Shown here in pieces: positions 1 through 8,773 of a stretch of 64,000 nucleotides of DNA (position 1 is its first letter; the number at the start of each line of letters is the position of its first letter). The notes below the pieces were generated by a model that had not been told where the DNA came from, made no database searches, and saw only the letters and a list, made by a program, of their open reading frames with translations. A program made the translations under genes and the position numbers. Origin of the DNA: Nephrocerus scutellatus (lineage: Eukaryota; Arthropoda; Insecta; Diptera; Pipunculidae); contig OX352761.1 of the NCBI GenBank assembly GCA_947095585.1, positions 96,756,333 to 96,820,332 of the forward strand. The letters run 5' to 3'.

Positions 1-79
1 TAACGTAAACAAAGGTTTTTATTAAACAATATAAACAGGCGTAAAATATTCATGCTAACCGATTAAAATATCCCATCAG

Positions 80-1378
80 ATTGGTAAAATGCAACATTAT
101 GAACTTGGACAGTGGCTGCGAAAACGTTACAATTCGATATTGGATCGAGCCTACTCTAAAGATGAAATCTTTGTTAGGTCAACAAATGTCGATCGAACTC
201 TGATGAGTGCCCTTTCGAATTTAGCTGGGTTGTATCCACCCCAGGGCAAGGACGTGTGGAACAAAAAAATGAATTGGCAACCAATCCCAGTTCACACCGT
301 GCCGGAAAATATGGATCACGTAAGTCATGGATTTCTTAAAACTCAATTTAAGTGTTTCATTTAAAATTTGTTTTCCTGAAGGTTCTAGCTGAAAAACAAC
401 CATGCGCCGCCTATGAATATGCTGCTTCCGCGCTGAAAAATTCACCTGAATTTCAAGCTCTCAACGATCGTTACGCGTTTTTATTTAATTATTTAACAAA
501 GTACACTGGACAAACGGTTAACTCGCTCGAAACTGTTCAGCGCATAAACAATACACTTTTAATTGAAGAAATTTACAACAAAACGTATGAAATTTGCAGC
601 TTTATGGTAGAAGGGGTTACTTACTTATTTCGCATATTCTGAAACAGGCTTCCCTCTTGGACTAAAAAAGTATATCCGAGTGCCGATATGACGTTTATAT
701 CGGATTTTTCATTTACTATTAATACGTATACTCGAGAAATGGCTCGTCTTAAGACTGGACCGCTGATCAAGGAAATGTTTAAGAGGTTCAAGGACAAGTC
801 GATGGGGACCCTCAAGCCCGATCGTTCTCTGTGGATCTATAGCGCACACGATACAACTGTTGCCAATGTGTTAAATGCACTGAAACTTTTTAAGGTATGT
901 TTGCACGATAAAATTAAGGTTCGCCAATTAATTTCCATTGTCCACAGTACCACAGCCCGCCGTACACTGCCTGTATTTTGATTGAACTTCGAATGGATGC
1001 CGACAGTAGACCGTTTGTTTCGATTTTTTACAAAAACACATCTGCAGAGGCTAGAATCATGGAAATTCCAGGCTGTGGCATCGAATGTCCGTTAGAGCAA
1101 ATGTATACACTGTACAATGATATTATCCCGGAGGATTGGGAGTCGGAATGCAAATTGTCTACGCTTTCGATGACGTACGGAGAAGCTAACATTGGCAACG
1201 CAATGGGTATGTGCAATTGATTACAACACTGATGCTCATTTTATTTGACAATTTTTTTAAATTTACAGCAATTTTCATAGCTATTATTTCTGTGATGCTA
1301 TTTCTCTCGTACGTTGTCACCATCTATTACCGCCGAAAGAGCTACATGGAATATCAGTCATATACCCAGGTGGCTTAA
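80..1378 (+). CDS. Histidine acid phosphatase with C-terminal membrane anchor, 5' partial
   Basis: This is the 3' part of a prostatic/lysosomal-type acid phosphatase gene, an enzyme that hydrolyses phosphomonoesters on the lumenal or outer face of membranes. I infer five exons: 80-319, 382-584, 648-894, 948-1206 and 1269-1378. All introns are GT-AG, 52-63 bases long, and the phases agree, giving 352 residues. Exon 2 must end at 584, because only that donor joins in frame to LPSWTKKVYP in exon 3. The conserved SAHDTT motif, carrying the family's proton-donor HD pair, is encoded at 841-858. A cysteine pattern (GCGIEC) follows. The last exon encodes a hydrophobic helix (AIFIAIISVMLFLSYVVTIY) followed by a short basic tail. 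The N-terminal RHGxR active-site motif lies before the window. AATAAA at 1850 is a plausible poly(A) signal. The family call is firm; which Drosophila paralogue it matches is not determined. Confidence 0.85.
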
Positions 1379-2180
1379 TTGTAATTTTTTGAATCACTTG
1401 ATGATTTTATTGCACAACTGATCTCGTTTTACACTCGCAACTTAATTGAGTCTCCTCTCCTCTTCTCGTATAAAAAATTGTGATTCATGTATAACCTACA
1501 TTATCAGGAAAATATTACTTACACTCACAAACTTTTAGCCATTTTAACAAAAGAAGCATTTAATCTTGGTATTTCACTTTTTAACAGAATAATAATATAT
1601 ATTGTGTCATAGCTGTTGTGATTTTATTTAAATTTAAACAACAAATAACAGAAAAAAATGTGTAAATCAAAATATTAAGTAAAATCGTTTTTCTTCTCAA
1701 ATGTAACTAAAAGTCAGTGCTAACTTTCCTAGAGGTTTCCGTGTGCATTTGTCGAATAAGACTGTTAAATGAATTTTAAATCTACCAAAATATGTATGTA
1801 TTATAAATTGACCGTTTTGACTTTATGGTATATAATTATATTACAGTTAAATAAAGTACTAAAAAGTTACGTTTTCGAAATAAAATGATTTTTTGTTCAA
1901 CCGAAAGAGAGTTAGTTATAGCATGGTGCACCTTAAAATGTAAAGATAAATATGGGTTACTACTAAGAGGTAATGTTACAAATTTATTATAGCCGTTTTA
2001 AATAACATGGATGATAAAATTTTCTTGATTATAATTGCGTCTTTCGAGCAATTATTATAAAAATAAGATCAAAACATGTAGCATATAATAAACGTATCGC
2101 ATAATTGAATTCATAACTATAATAGATGGACGTACATAAGATAAATTCTCTTAATTTAATATAAAGGCGATGTCCCTTAT
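1379..2180. other. 3' UTR and AT-rich intergenic DNA
   Basis: No coding signal is seen. The first part is probably the acid phosphatase 3' UTR, and the remainder is simple AT-rich sequence. Confidence 0.5.
1850..1855 (+). promoter_or_regulatory. Candidate poly(A) signal of the acid phosphatase gene
   Basis: AATAAA lies about 470 bases downstream of the stop codon in AT-rich DNA. It is the clearest such hexamer before the first repeats. Confidence 0.4.
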
Positions 2181-2189
2181 GGCAGACCG

Positions 2190-2335
2190 AGACGGGCAAG
2201 CCGTTGAATCATTGCTTGCTCTTGACTATGTCTATGTCAGAGTAAAGCAAAAAACCCATGATTTACTTTGGATTGGATTATTGCTTGATTGAAAATGTCT
2301 ATGTCAGAGGTAAGTAGACTGGTCATAATAAAACT
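2190..2335. repeat. Dispersed repeat shared with 7540-7680
   Basis: Phrases such as ATTGCTTGATTGAAAAT, CCCATGATTTACT and ATGTCTATGTCAGAG recur here and at about 7540-7680, with internal partial repeats. No coding capacity or clean termini are visible. It is probably an old non-autonomous element. Confidence 0.4.
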
Positions 2336-2439
2336 GCTGATCTAATAGACGTTTTCATAACGAAACAAGTCTTAAGAAATTCAATAGCAGACGGTACAGA
2401 TCTCACTCTGGAGTTATTTTAAGCAAGTATTAGGGCAAC

Positions 2440-2870
2440 TCTCTCACGAACTAAAATCCAGCTTGACATAGATTTCAACTTTCACCCAACATATACAAAA
2501 GGCTGAATGGAAAAGAAAACCTGTAAGTGAAAGAAAAACTCCTAGATTTACTTGCCCCAACGAGATAAAAAATTCATTGTTGAGAAAAGAAAACTTCGAA
2601 GGAAATGGCAAGAAACAAGGTATCCAGTCCACAAAACACAACTCAATCATATCTCAGAGGTATTAAGAACGAAATTACAAGAAATGAAAAACCCCTTCGA
2701 TCGATACCTAAAGGAACTAACAAATGATAAATCTATACATTTTTCGCTTTGGAAAGCCACAAAGTACCTAAAAAACCAATAAAACATATTCAGAACATAT
2801 TAGAAGAAGCAATTATATGTACATAGGCCAAAAGTAACACAGAGAAGACAGCTATCTTTGCTGAGTACTT
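2440..2870 (+). pseudogene. Jockey-like LINE B, piece 1 (linker before RT)
   Basis: A 76-codon stretch at 2552-2782 reads as the lysine/arginine-rich linker between endonuclease and reverse transcriptase of a Jockey-type LINE (KRKLRRKWQETRYP, then SLWKATKYLK). It is cut off at about 2870 by younger repeat DNA. The same element appears to resume at about 4790 and again at about 6495. Confidence 0.6.
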
Positions 2871-3105
2871 ATATATATATCTATATATATAAAAATCAAT
2901 TGCTGTTCGTTAGACTGGCTAAAACTCGAGAACGGCTGAACCGATTTTGGTCTTAAATTATTTGTGGAAGTCCAGAAAAGGTGAATTCAACCCCGCTAGG
3001 TGGCGCTGGTATCGTTTTTTTTTCTGAAAATTCTTATTTATGGAACGATTTGGCTCAAATTCACACCATATAATATTTAAATAAAAAGAAAGGCAACATA
3101 CGTTG
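2862..3105 (+). repeat. DINE/mini-me-like repeat (family D4) with (TA)n tract
   Basis: A short (TA)n tract at 2870-2890 is followed by the widespread insect repeat phrase ACTCGAGAACGGCTGAACCG (2926-2945) and GTGGAAGTCCAGAAAAGG. This resembles the (TA)n-core layout described for mini-me/DINE-1 elements. No ORF is present. Confidence 0.5.
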
Positions 3106-3109
3106 GCTG

Positions 3110-4790
3110 AGAACGAATTCTTTCGCTGTGTTTAACTATGTACATGTCCACAGGCCAGCAATTGTGGCATTGAGTGAAGCTCAGGTATTTGATAATTCTG
3201 ATGCATCGGAATTTAATCTGCCTGGGAATAACTTGGTGCCATTATATTTCTCTCGACGCGGACTCGCAATCTATGTCCGGAGTGATGTTGCGGTTCAGCT
3301 TTTGCTTAAATTTAGCCAAAGTTCCAATCCGGAATTCAATTTCATTTGGCTCAAAGTAAATGTACAAGAGCGCAACATCTACTAATGTTTCCTTTACAGA
3401 AACACTTAGTGTTTTAACTCTTCCCGAGTTTGATGCACTGTCTGATTCAATCTTAAGAATTGACACAAAACATCGTAAATATGAAATCGTTATAGCGGGC
3501 GACTTCAATGTACACAATTCTTGGTTGCTTCGCCATTCTGGCCAGACAACACCCGAAGGAAGGTGTGTTGAGTTATTCGCTGAGTTTAATAACCTTACTC
3601 AGCTTGTTAATGAGCCTTGGACGGCCTTAACAACTTCTTTGGGAGAATTAACTGGTCGCTGTAGTGATAGTAACGTGGATGTCGCCGCTGATGCAATCAC
3701 AAACATCATCCTTATTGGTATGAGAGACTTCATCCCTTCCAGGAATAAGTTTGTTTAACCAAAGGAAGATGGATGGTATGACTCCAGCTGTAAAGAGGGT
3801 TCTAGGATTAGAGCGGTATGCTTTCGGTTTGACAAAGCAAACCCTACTGAGAAAAACCGAATAAACGAGCCAGAAATGATTGCAATGCCCATCTTCGGCG
3901 AGTCAAATTCGCCTACGACCAATAATTGAGGCAAAAAATACTGCAATGTCCCATAGGTAGTAAACATTTTTGTTCATTCGTGAAAAGAATCAAAAATGCT
4001 TTTTTATAACGACATTCCAGTTGTCAGTTCTATAGACAAGGCCAATCTGTTTGCTGCGCATTTCGCAGCTAGCTTCACGTTTTCAGATTGTGCATTGCTG
4101 CCTCCTGCACCTCAGTGTATGGAACACTCTATGGGACAGATATTCATTCGTACTCGTGCAGTTGCTAGAGTTCTAAACGATCTCAACATTCACAAATCCG
4201 CTGGGCCAGATGGTATTCCCCCATTAGTTCTGAAGAGGTGTTCTTCCAAGCTGTCATTACCATTGCCTAGGCTTTTACATGTATCCTATTCTTCTGGACT
4301 CTTCCCGAGAAGTTGGAAAACAGCCTTTGTCAAGCCCATACCCAAAAAAGGCGAGGCGAGACTATATACAAGGCTTTTATTCGCCCAAAACTTGAGTACA
4401 ATTGCCATATCTGGTCTGGTGCGCCTAAAACTACTTTGCATCAACTACTTAGAATACAAAACCGCGCGATAAAACTTATCGGTGACGAAAATATAGCGGA
4501 ATCAATAGATTCGCTTGAACACCACAGGAACGTTTCCTGCTTGGCACTGTTCCTTGAATTCAACCGTAATACTCGTCGCGCTCTAAATGCTCATCAGTTT
4601 ACTCTCAAGCCCATCTTCGGACGTACAGTTAAGTTCAGGGATTCGTTCTTCAGCCATACAACACGTATGTGGAATTCTCTGTCAAGCTATGTCTTCCCAC
4701 ATCAATATGATCAACAGACATTCAAAACACAAGCTCATTAAAAGCGTTGGAAAAATTAAGAAGATTATTGAACTCTTGCGTTCGTCTTAA
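3110..4790 (+). pseudogene. LINE A, internally deleted copy (EN + RT start + C-terminus)
   Basis: This is a broken non-LTR retrotransposon. Residues encoded at 3128-3385 and 3360-3758 are apurinic-endonuclease pieces (AGDFNVHNSW, then EGRCVELFAEFNN). 3996-4350 encodes the RT N-terminus (LNIHKSAGPDGIPPLVLKRC, then WKTAFVKPIPKKGE). At about 4355 the sequence jumps directly to the C-terminal region (AFIRPKLEYNCHIWSGAP, SIDSLEHHRNVSCLALF), so the RT palm with its YADD/FADD motif is missing. Several frameshifts separate the ORFs. Related fragments lie at 34.05, 36.6-38.2, 38.6 and 58.1 kb. It interrupts LINE B. Confidence 0.75.
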
Positions 4791-5436
4791 CGTGTTCCCT
4801 GCTACTGGAAAGTGGTAGAAGTAATTATGATTCAAAAACCAGTTAAAAATTATAACGAGGTGTCATCGTACAGACCAATATCATTGCTTCATGTCCTGTA
4901 AAAACTATTAGAAAAATTACTTCTTAAAAGATTAAAGCCCATTGTTGAATATAGAAACCTGATATCATCTCACCAATTTGGATTTATGGAGAAACATTCA
5001 ACACTTGACCAAGTACATCGGATAGCCGACCTAATAGAAAAAACATTGGAGGACAAAATGGTTTGCTCTGCAGTATTTTTAGATGTTTCACAAGCGTTTG
5101 AATTCTGTCATAAAAGACTTGTCCATAAACTAAACATGCTTCTCCCCAAGCAGTACGTGGAAAAATTAGAATCATACCTTTCAGACCGATATCTTCGAGA
5201 ATACACACAATTAAAAGAAATCAAGGCAGGTGTTCCACAGGGAAGTATTCTGGATCCGGTTATCCTCTACGTATGACTTACCACTCCCATCACCTTGCAC
5301 GTTAGCAACTTTTGCTGACGACACAGCGATACTTGCACACGGGAAAACTGAAGAAGATATCATAGTCAACTGGACAGAAAAATGGCGAACAAAATTAAAT
5401 AACTCATCAATACGTCAATTTTACCAATTAAAATAA
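4790..5436 (+). pseudogene. Jockey-like LINE B, piece 2 (reverse transcriptase)
   Basis: RT motifs run in order: SSYRPISLL (about 4865), SSHQFGFMEKHSTLDQVHRI (about 4965), a VFLDVSQAF palm segment, AGVPQGSIL (about 5226) and FADDTAILAHGKTEED (about 5310). There is an in-frame stop after the first motif and a frameshift around 5275. It is the middle part of the element seen at 2440-2870 and 6495-6950, and is now separated from both by insertions. Confidence 0.75.
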
Positions 5437-5892
5437 AAACAACCAATAAAAATTAAAATTTTTCATGTAAATTCTCTAATAGGAGATGGGTTAAAATTTG
5501 AAGAAAATCAAATCCGGAATTTCAAATTAATTGATTTTTAAAAAATTTACATGGACCACACGGGTCTCATGGCCCTATTACTCCAACAAATTCAAAAAAG
5601 TTATGTCCATCAGTTATACACATTTGTTAAAAATTTGAAGAAAAACGAGCTAATTTTTAAAAAATTTATATGAGCACCCCTTGGGCCTCAGGGCCCGTTC
5701 ACTCCAAAAACTTTACAAAAAATTTTGTCCATCGGATATACAGAGGTGTATTAAATTTGAAGGAAATCGGGTTAATTTCTTTGAAAAAATTTTATGGAGC
5801 CCACGACCCCGGCCACCAAAATTTTTGCAAAAAGTGTTGTCCATCGGAGATACACACGTATATAAAATTTTAAAAAAATCGGGTTAATTTTT

Positions 5893-6190
5893 TTTAGTAG
5901 TAGTTTACTACTACGACTACTACTTCTGTTTGGCCGATTTCCGCCAAAATCAACTGGGCCCTCCCAATTTATGTAAAAAGCTTAAATATGAATTTTCGTC
6001 TCAATCAATTCAGCCGTCCGTGCTGTAGAGAGGACTGAGCCACAGACACACAGCCACACAGACAGAGATTTTTTTTTTTGCTTTTTCTGACGAGATACGG
6101 TAATGGGTAAATCTGCAAAAATCCCGATTTCGAAAATTTTCATGATTACTATACTTACTTTTACTACTAGTAAAAGAAAGTAAAAAATTG
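5893..6190 (+). repeat. D2 repeat copy inside D1 copy a
   Basis: This segment matches the reverse of 22212-22480. It carries TAGTAGTAGTTTACTACTAC at one end, GACGAGATACGG, a CAGA/CACA tetranucleotide patch (6043-6068), TTAAATATGAATTTTCGTCT and TTTTACTACTAGTAAAAG at the other end. The D1 modules continue on both sides, so D2 is the later insertion. Confidence 0.6.
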
Positions 6191-6361
6191 GGTCCCAATG
6201 ACCCTGGGGCCCGGGGTCTCCAAAAATTTTACAAAAACAGTTTTTCATCGGAGATACATACGTATATAAAATTTGAAGAAAATCGGGTTATTTTTTTTTT
6301 AAATTTTGAGGCCCCACGAACCCGGGGCCCGAGGGTTGGGTTAAAAATTGATCGCAAGATT

Positions 6362-6497
6362 CCACGACGACCGACGACCGACGACCGACGACCGACGACC
6401 GACGACCGACGACCGACGACCGACGACCGACGACCGACGACCGACGACCGACGACCGACGACCGACGAACGACGACCGACAACCGACGACCGACCAC
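6362..6497 (+). repeat. (GACC)n tetranucleotide array
   Basis: More than 25 near-perfect tandem copies of CGAC/GACC run through this stretch, with a few variants near the right end. It occupies the position where every D1 copy has its tetranucleotide tract. The open frames across it (repeating DDRRPT-like peptides and their antisense) are artefacts of the array. Confidence 0.85.
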
Positions 6498-6950
6498 CAT
6501 TAGCATAATTCAAAAATTCGAGAACAAAGTATTAAGATGTATTGCGGATGCACCCTGGTATGTGAGAAACAACGACCTCCATCGAGACTTGGGGATAGAA
6601 ACCACATCCAACACAATCGCAAAGTACGCAGTGGCTCATGAGAAAAGACTGATGCAGCACACTAACGAAGACGCATCTAGGCTTATCATCCAGACTGGAA
6701 TAACTCGAAGACTTGAGCGCACTAAGCCCCGTGAATTACTATTCGTTACCAATAATTAGGATGCATGTTTAACTTAACATAATCTTTGAATTTTATATTA
6801 ATATCTATTAATGTACAATCTTGTGGAGAACCAGAGCTCTACTTATATTCTATCTCTTTTTCTTTTATTTGCCTCTCACCAAATTAGTCTCGACCTTCAG
6901 TCTTGATTTATATTTCATAGAGTTAAGTTCTAATAAAATTTTATTTAGTT
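6495..6950 (+). pseudogene. Jockey-like LINE B, piece 3 (C-terminus and 3' UTR)
   Basis: The frame begins IIQKFENKVLRCIADAPWYV and continues RNNDLHRDLGIETTSNTIAK, ending at a stop near 6760. This is the usual C-terminal tail of Jockey-type ORF2. An AT-rich 3' UTR follows, up to D1 copy b at about 6950. It completes the element that is split by the insertions at 2870-4790 and 5437-6495, although the stretch between the FADD region and this tail is missing. Confidence 0.65.
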
Positions 6951-7502
6951 TGTATGGGGCCCGGTGTCTCCAAAATTTTTACAACAAGTGTTGTCCATCG
7001 GAGATACCCATGTGTTTAAAATGTGAAGAAAATCGGATTAATTTTTAAAAAATTATATGGGCACCCGTCGGGCCTCAGGGCCTATTCACTCCAAAATTTT
7101 TACAAAAAGTAGTGTCAATCGGATATACCCATGTGTATAAAATTTGAAGAAAATCGGATAAATTTTTAAAAATTTTAATGGGGCCTTCAGTCAACGAGGC
7201 CCGATCACGCCAAAATTTTTACAAAAAGTGTTGCTCAACGGAGATACGTATAAAATTTGAAGAAAATCGGGTACTTTTTTTTTTATAAAATTTGTATGGG
7301 TACTTTTTATAAAATATTTGTATGGGAGCCCCCCGACCCCCCAAATTTTAATAGAAAGTGTTGTAATGGGAGATACACATGTGTGCAAAATTTCAATATA
7401 ATCGGGCTTGAGGAAGTGGGTTAAAAATTGATCACAAAATTTGGTGTACCAGCCAGCCAGCCAGCCACGGGCAAGTGAAGTTAATATAGAGAAGTTAAAA
7501 AA
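6950..7502 (+). repeat. D1 repeat copy b
   Basis: Three to four modules (ATGGGGCCC, TGTCCATCGGAGATACCCAT, AATTTGAAGAAAATCGG) are followed by GGGTTAAAAATTGATCACAA, a (CAGC)n tract at 7449-7467, then GGGCAAGTGAAGTTAATATA and GAGAAGTTAAAAAAAG. The terminal tract corresponds to the end sequence of the other D1 copies. Confidence 0.7.
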
Positions 7503-8515
7503 AGTAGGCAGGTCCCATGATTAACTTAAGACCAACTATAGACGGAAAGTCGTTGGATTATTGGTTGCTTGATTGAAAATTAATCATATCAACTGGTCTA
7601 TTGCTTGATTGTTTGAAATGTCTGTCAGAGTTAAAGATACAGAGCCCATGATTTACTCTTGAGTAACAATAGACACGATTACTCTTCCAGAATGGTGCCC
7701 GGACTGCCTCGGGTCAAATTTTGCATCCCCGTTAACTGCACCCCGTTAAGCGCTCTAACAGTTTCTTAGGTCTTTTGTAGTAACCTCAATTACAGTACTT
7801 ACATATGGATTCAACGTGGGTACTCAGCAATAAGCACTCCAAAATTTAAACTGCTACGGTTTTGTTGTCCTTCGGATTCTATGTCTATGAAAAAAAAGCT
7901 CGTATCAGTGAAGAGGAACTGGCTTAGATTGTCATTTCACATCAGATTTATAGATCAAGATTGCGTACATCAGTTTATGCCCAGAGTTTATGAGTGCCCC
8001 ACTGAAGGTCATCGTGTCGAAATCTGGATCAGTGGAGATATCTTCTATGGGAGAAGCAGGTTTTGACCACGATTGTAGAATCAAGGAAAAAGCAGAACCC
8101 ATGCAATTTCCCCACTTTTCTTTAATAAAAACCCATTGGAAGCTTTTAATTGTACATCTTTATTTTTATAACTATACTAACACTTATGTTTTTCTGATAA
8201 AATGGTGCAAACTCTTAACATACTTGAGTTTTTAACTTAAATTTGTTTTATTACTTAACGTTTACGTTATGACATATATTTTTTTTCCAGTAAATGAATT
8301 TGATCTCAAAATCAAAACTGAAGGACAAGCAAACATACAAAATATATTTATTTTTGTTTAAATTGATCTACTTATTTACAAACGAAGAGTATTTTTTATT
8401 GAAACATAAAATATATAACTTCCTGTCATATCGAAGATTTAGTGCGGAAATCTATGGAAGAGCGGACTTTAAACAAAACTAGTCTTGGAAATGGATGGGT
8501 CTTAATTTTTTCGTT
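7503..8515. other. AT-rich intergenic DNA between atk and the repeat cluster
   Basis: The first 180 bases contain the dispersed repeat shared with 2190-2335. The rest shows no coding, RNA or repeat signal I can support. The right half could be distal 3' UTR of the minus-strand atk gene. Confidence 0.4.
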
Positions 8516-8520
8516 TAAAC

Positions 8521-8570
8521 ATCAATGCGTCGTTTCCTAGCCCGATGTCGCTAGGACACGGCGCATTGAT
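8521..8570. other. Imperfect hairpin downstream of atk
   Basis: Arms 8521-8541 and 8550-8570 are inverted repeats, 19 of 21 positions matching, around an 8-base loop. The hairpin lies about 200 bases past the atk stop and about 60 bases past the nearest minus-strand AATAAA (8629-8634). It could be a termination or processing structure, or chance. Confidence 0.45.
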
Positions 8571-8628
8571 TCTTCGATCTTTGAAAAATGCTCAAAAAAT
8601 ATGTCCTTGTTGTCTATTCCTATTACAA

Positions 8629-8634
8629 TTTATT
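8629..8634 (-). promoter_or_regulatory. Candidate poly(A) signal of atk
   Basis: AATAAA on the minus strand lies about 140 bases after the atk stop codon. It is the first such hexamer downstream. Confidence 0.4.
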
Positions 8635-8773
8635 AAATTATTTGTCGCGTAAATGTTACGCAACTGACTTAAAGCACTTATGTCCTTGTACAATGAGCAA
8701 TGAGCAGATCCTTAAAATCTCATCCTTGATTTGCGTTTCATCTGCACTGTACACACACAGAGATGTGTGGCGG

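Larger units (their letters stand above)
5437..6505 (+). repeat. D1 repeat copy a (long, multi-module, (GACC)n array)
   Basis: It starts with TTCATGTAAATTCTCTAATA (5463-5482). It then contains several roughly 110-130 bp modules, each reading approximately ATGGGCACCC...GGGCCC..CACTCC, AATTTTTACAAAAA, TGTCCATCGGAGATACACA and AAATTTGAAGAAAATCGGG. It ends with GGTTAAAAATTGATCGCAAG followed by a long (GACC)n-type array (about 6362-6495). A second repeat (D2) lies inside it. No genuine protein is encoded. Confidence 0.7.

Noticed and set aside
607..615. Alternative splice donors at 607 or 616 in the acid phosphatase
   Set aside because: Both leave phase 0 and give an immediate stop in the next exon. 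The donor at 585 restores the conserved LPSWTKKVYP reading.
2444..2650. Minus-strand ORF with hydrophobic character
   Set aside because: It is antisense to the LINE B linker, which is recognisable on the plus strand.
6362..6497. Array that looks CRISPR-like at a glance
   Set aside because: The unit is 4 bases with no spacers, and the genome is an insect's.
6188..6513. Open frames on both strands across the GACC array (DRRPT-like repeats)
   Set aside because: They are produced by a tetranucleotide array that happens to lack stops. No start context or domain is present.
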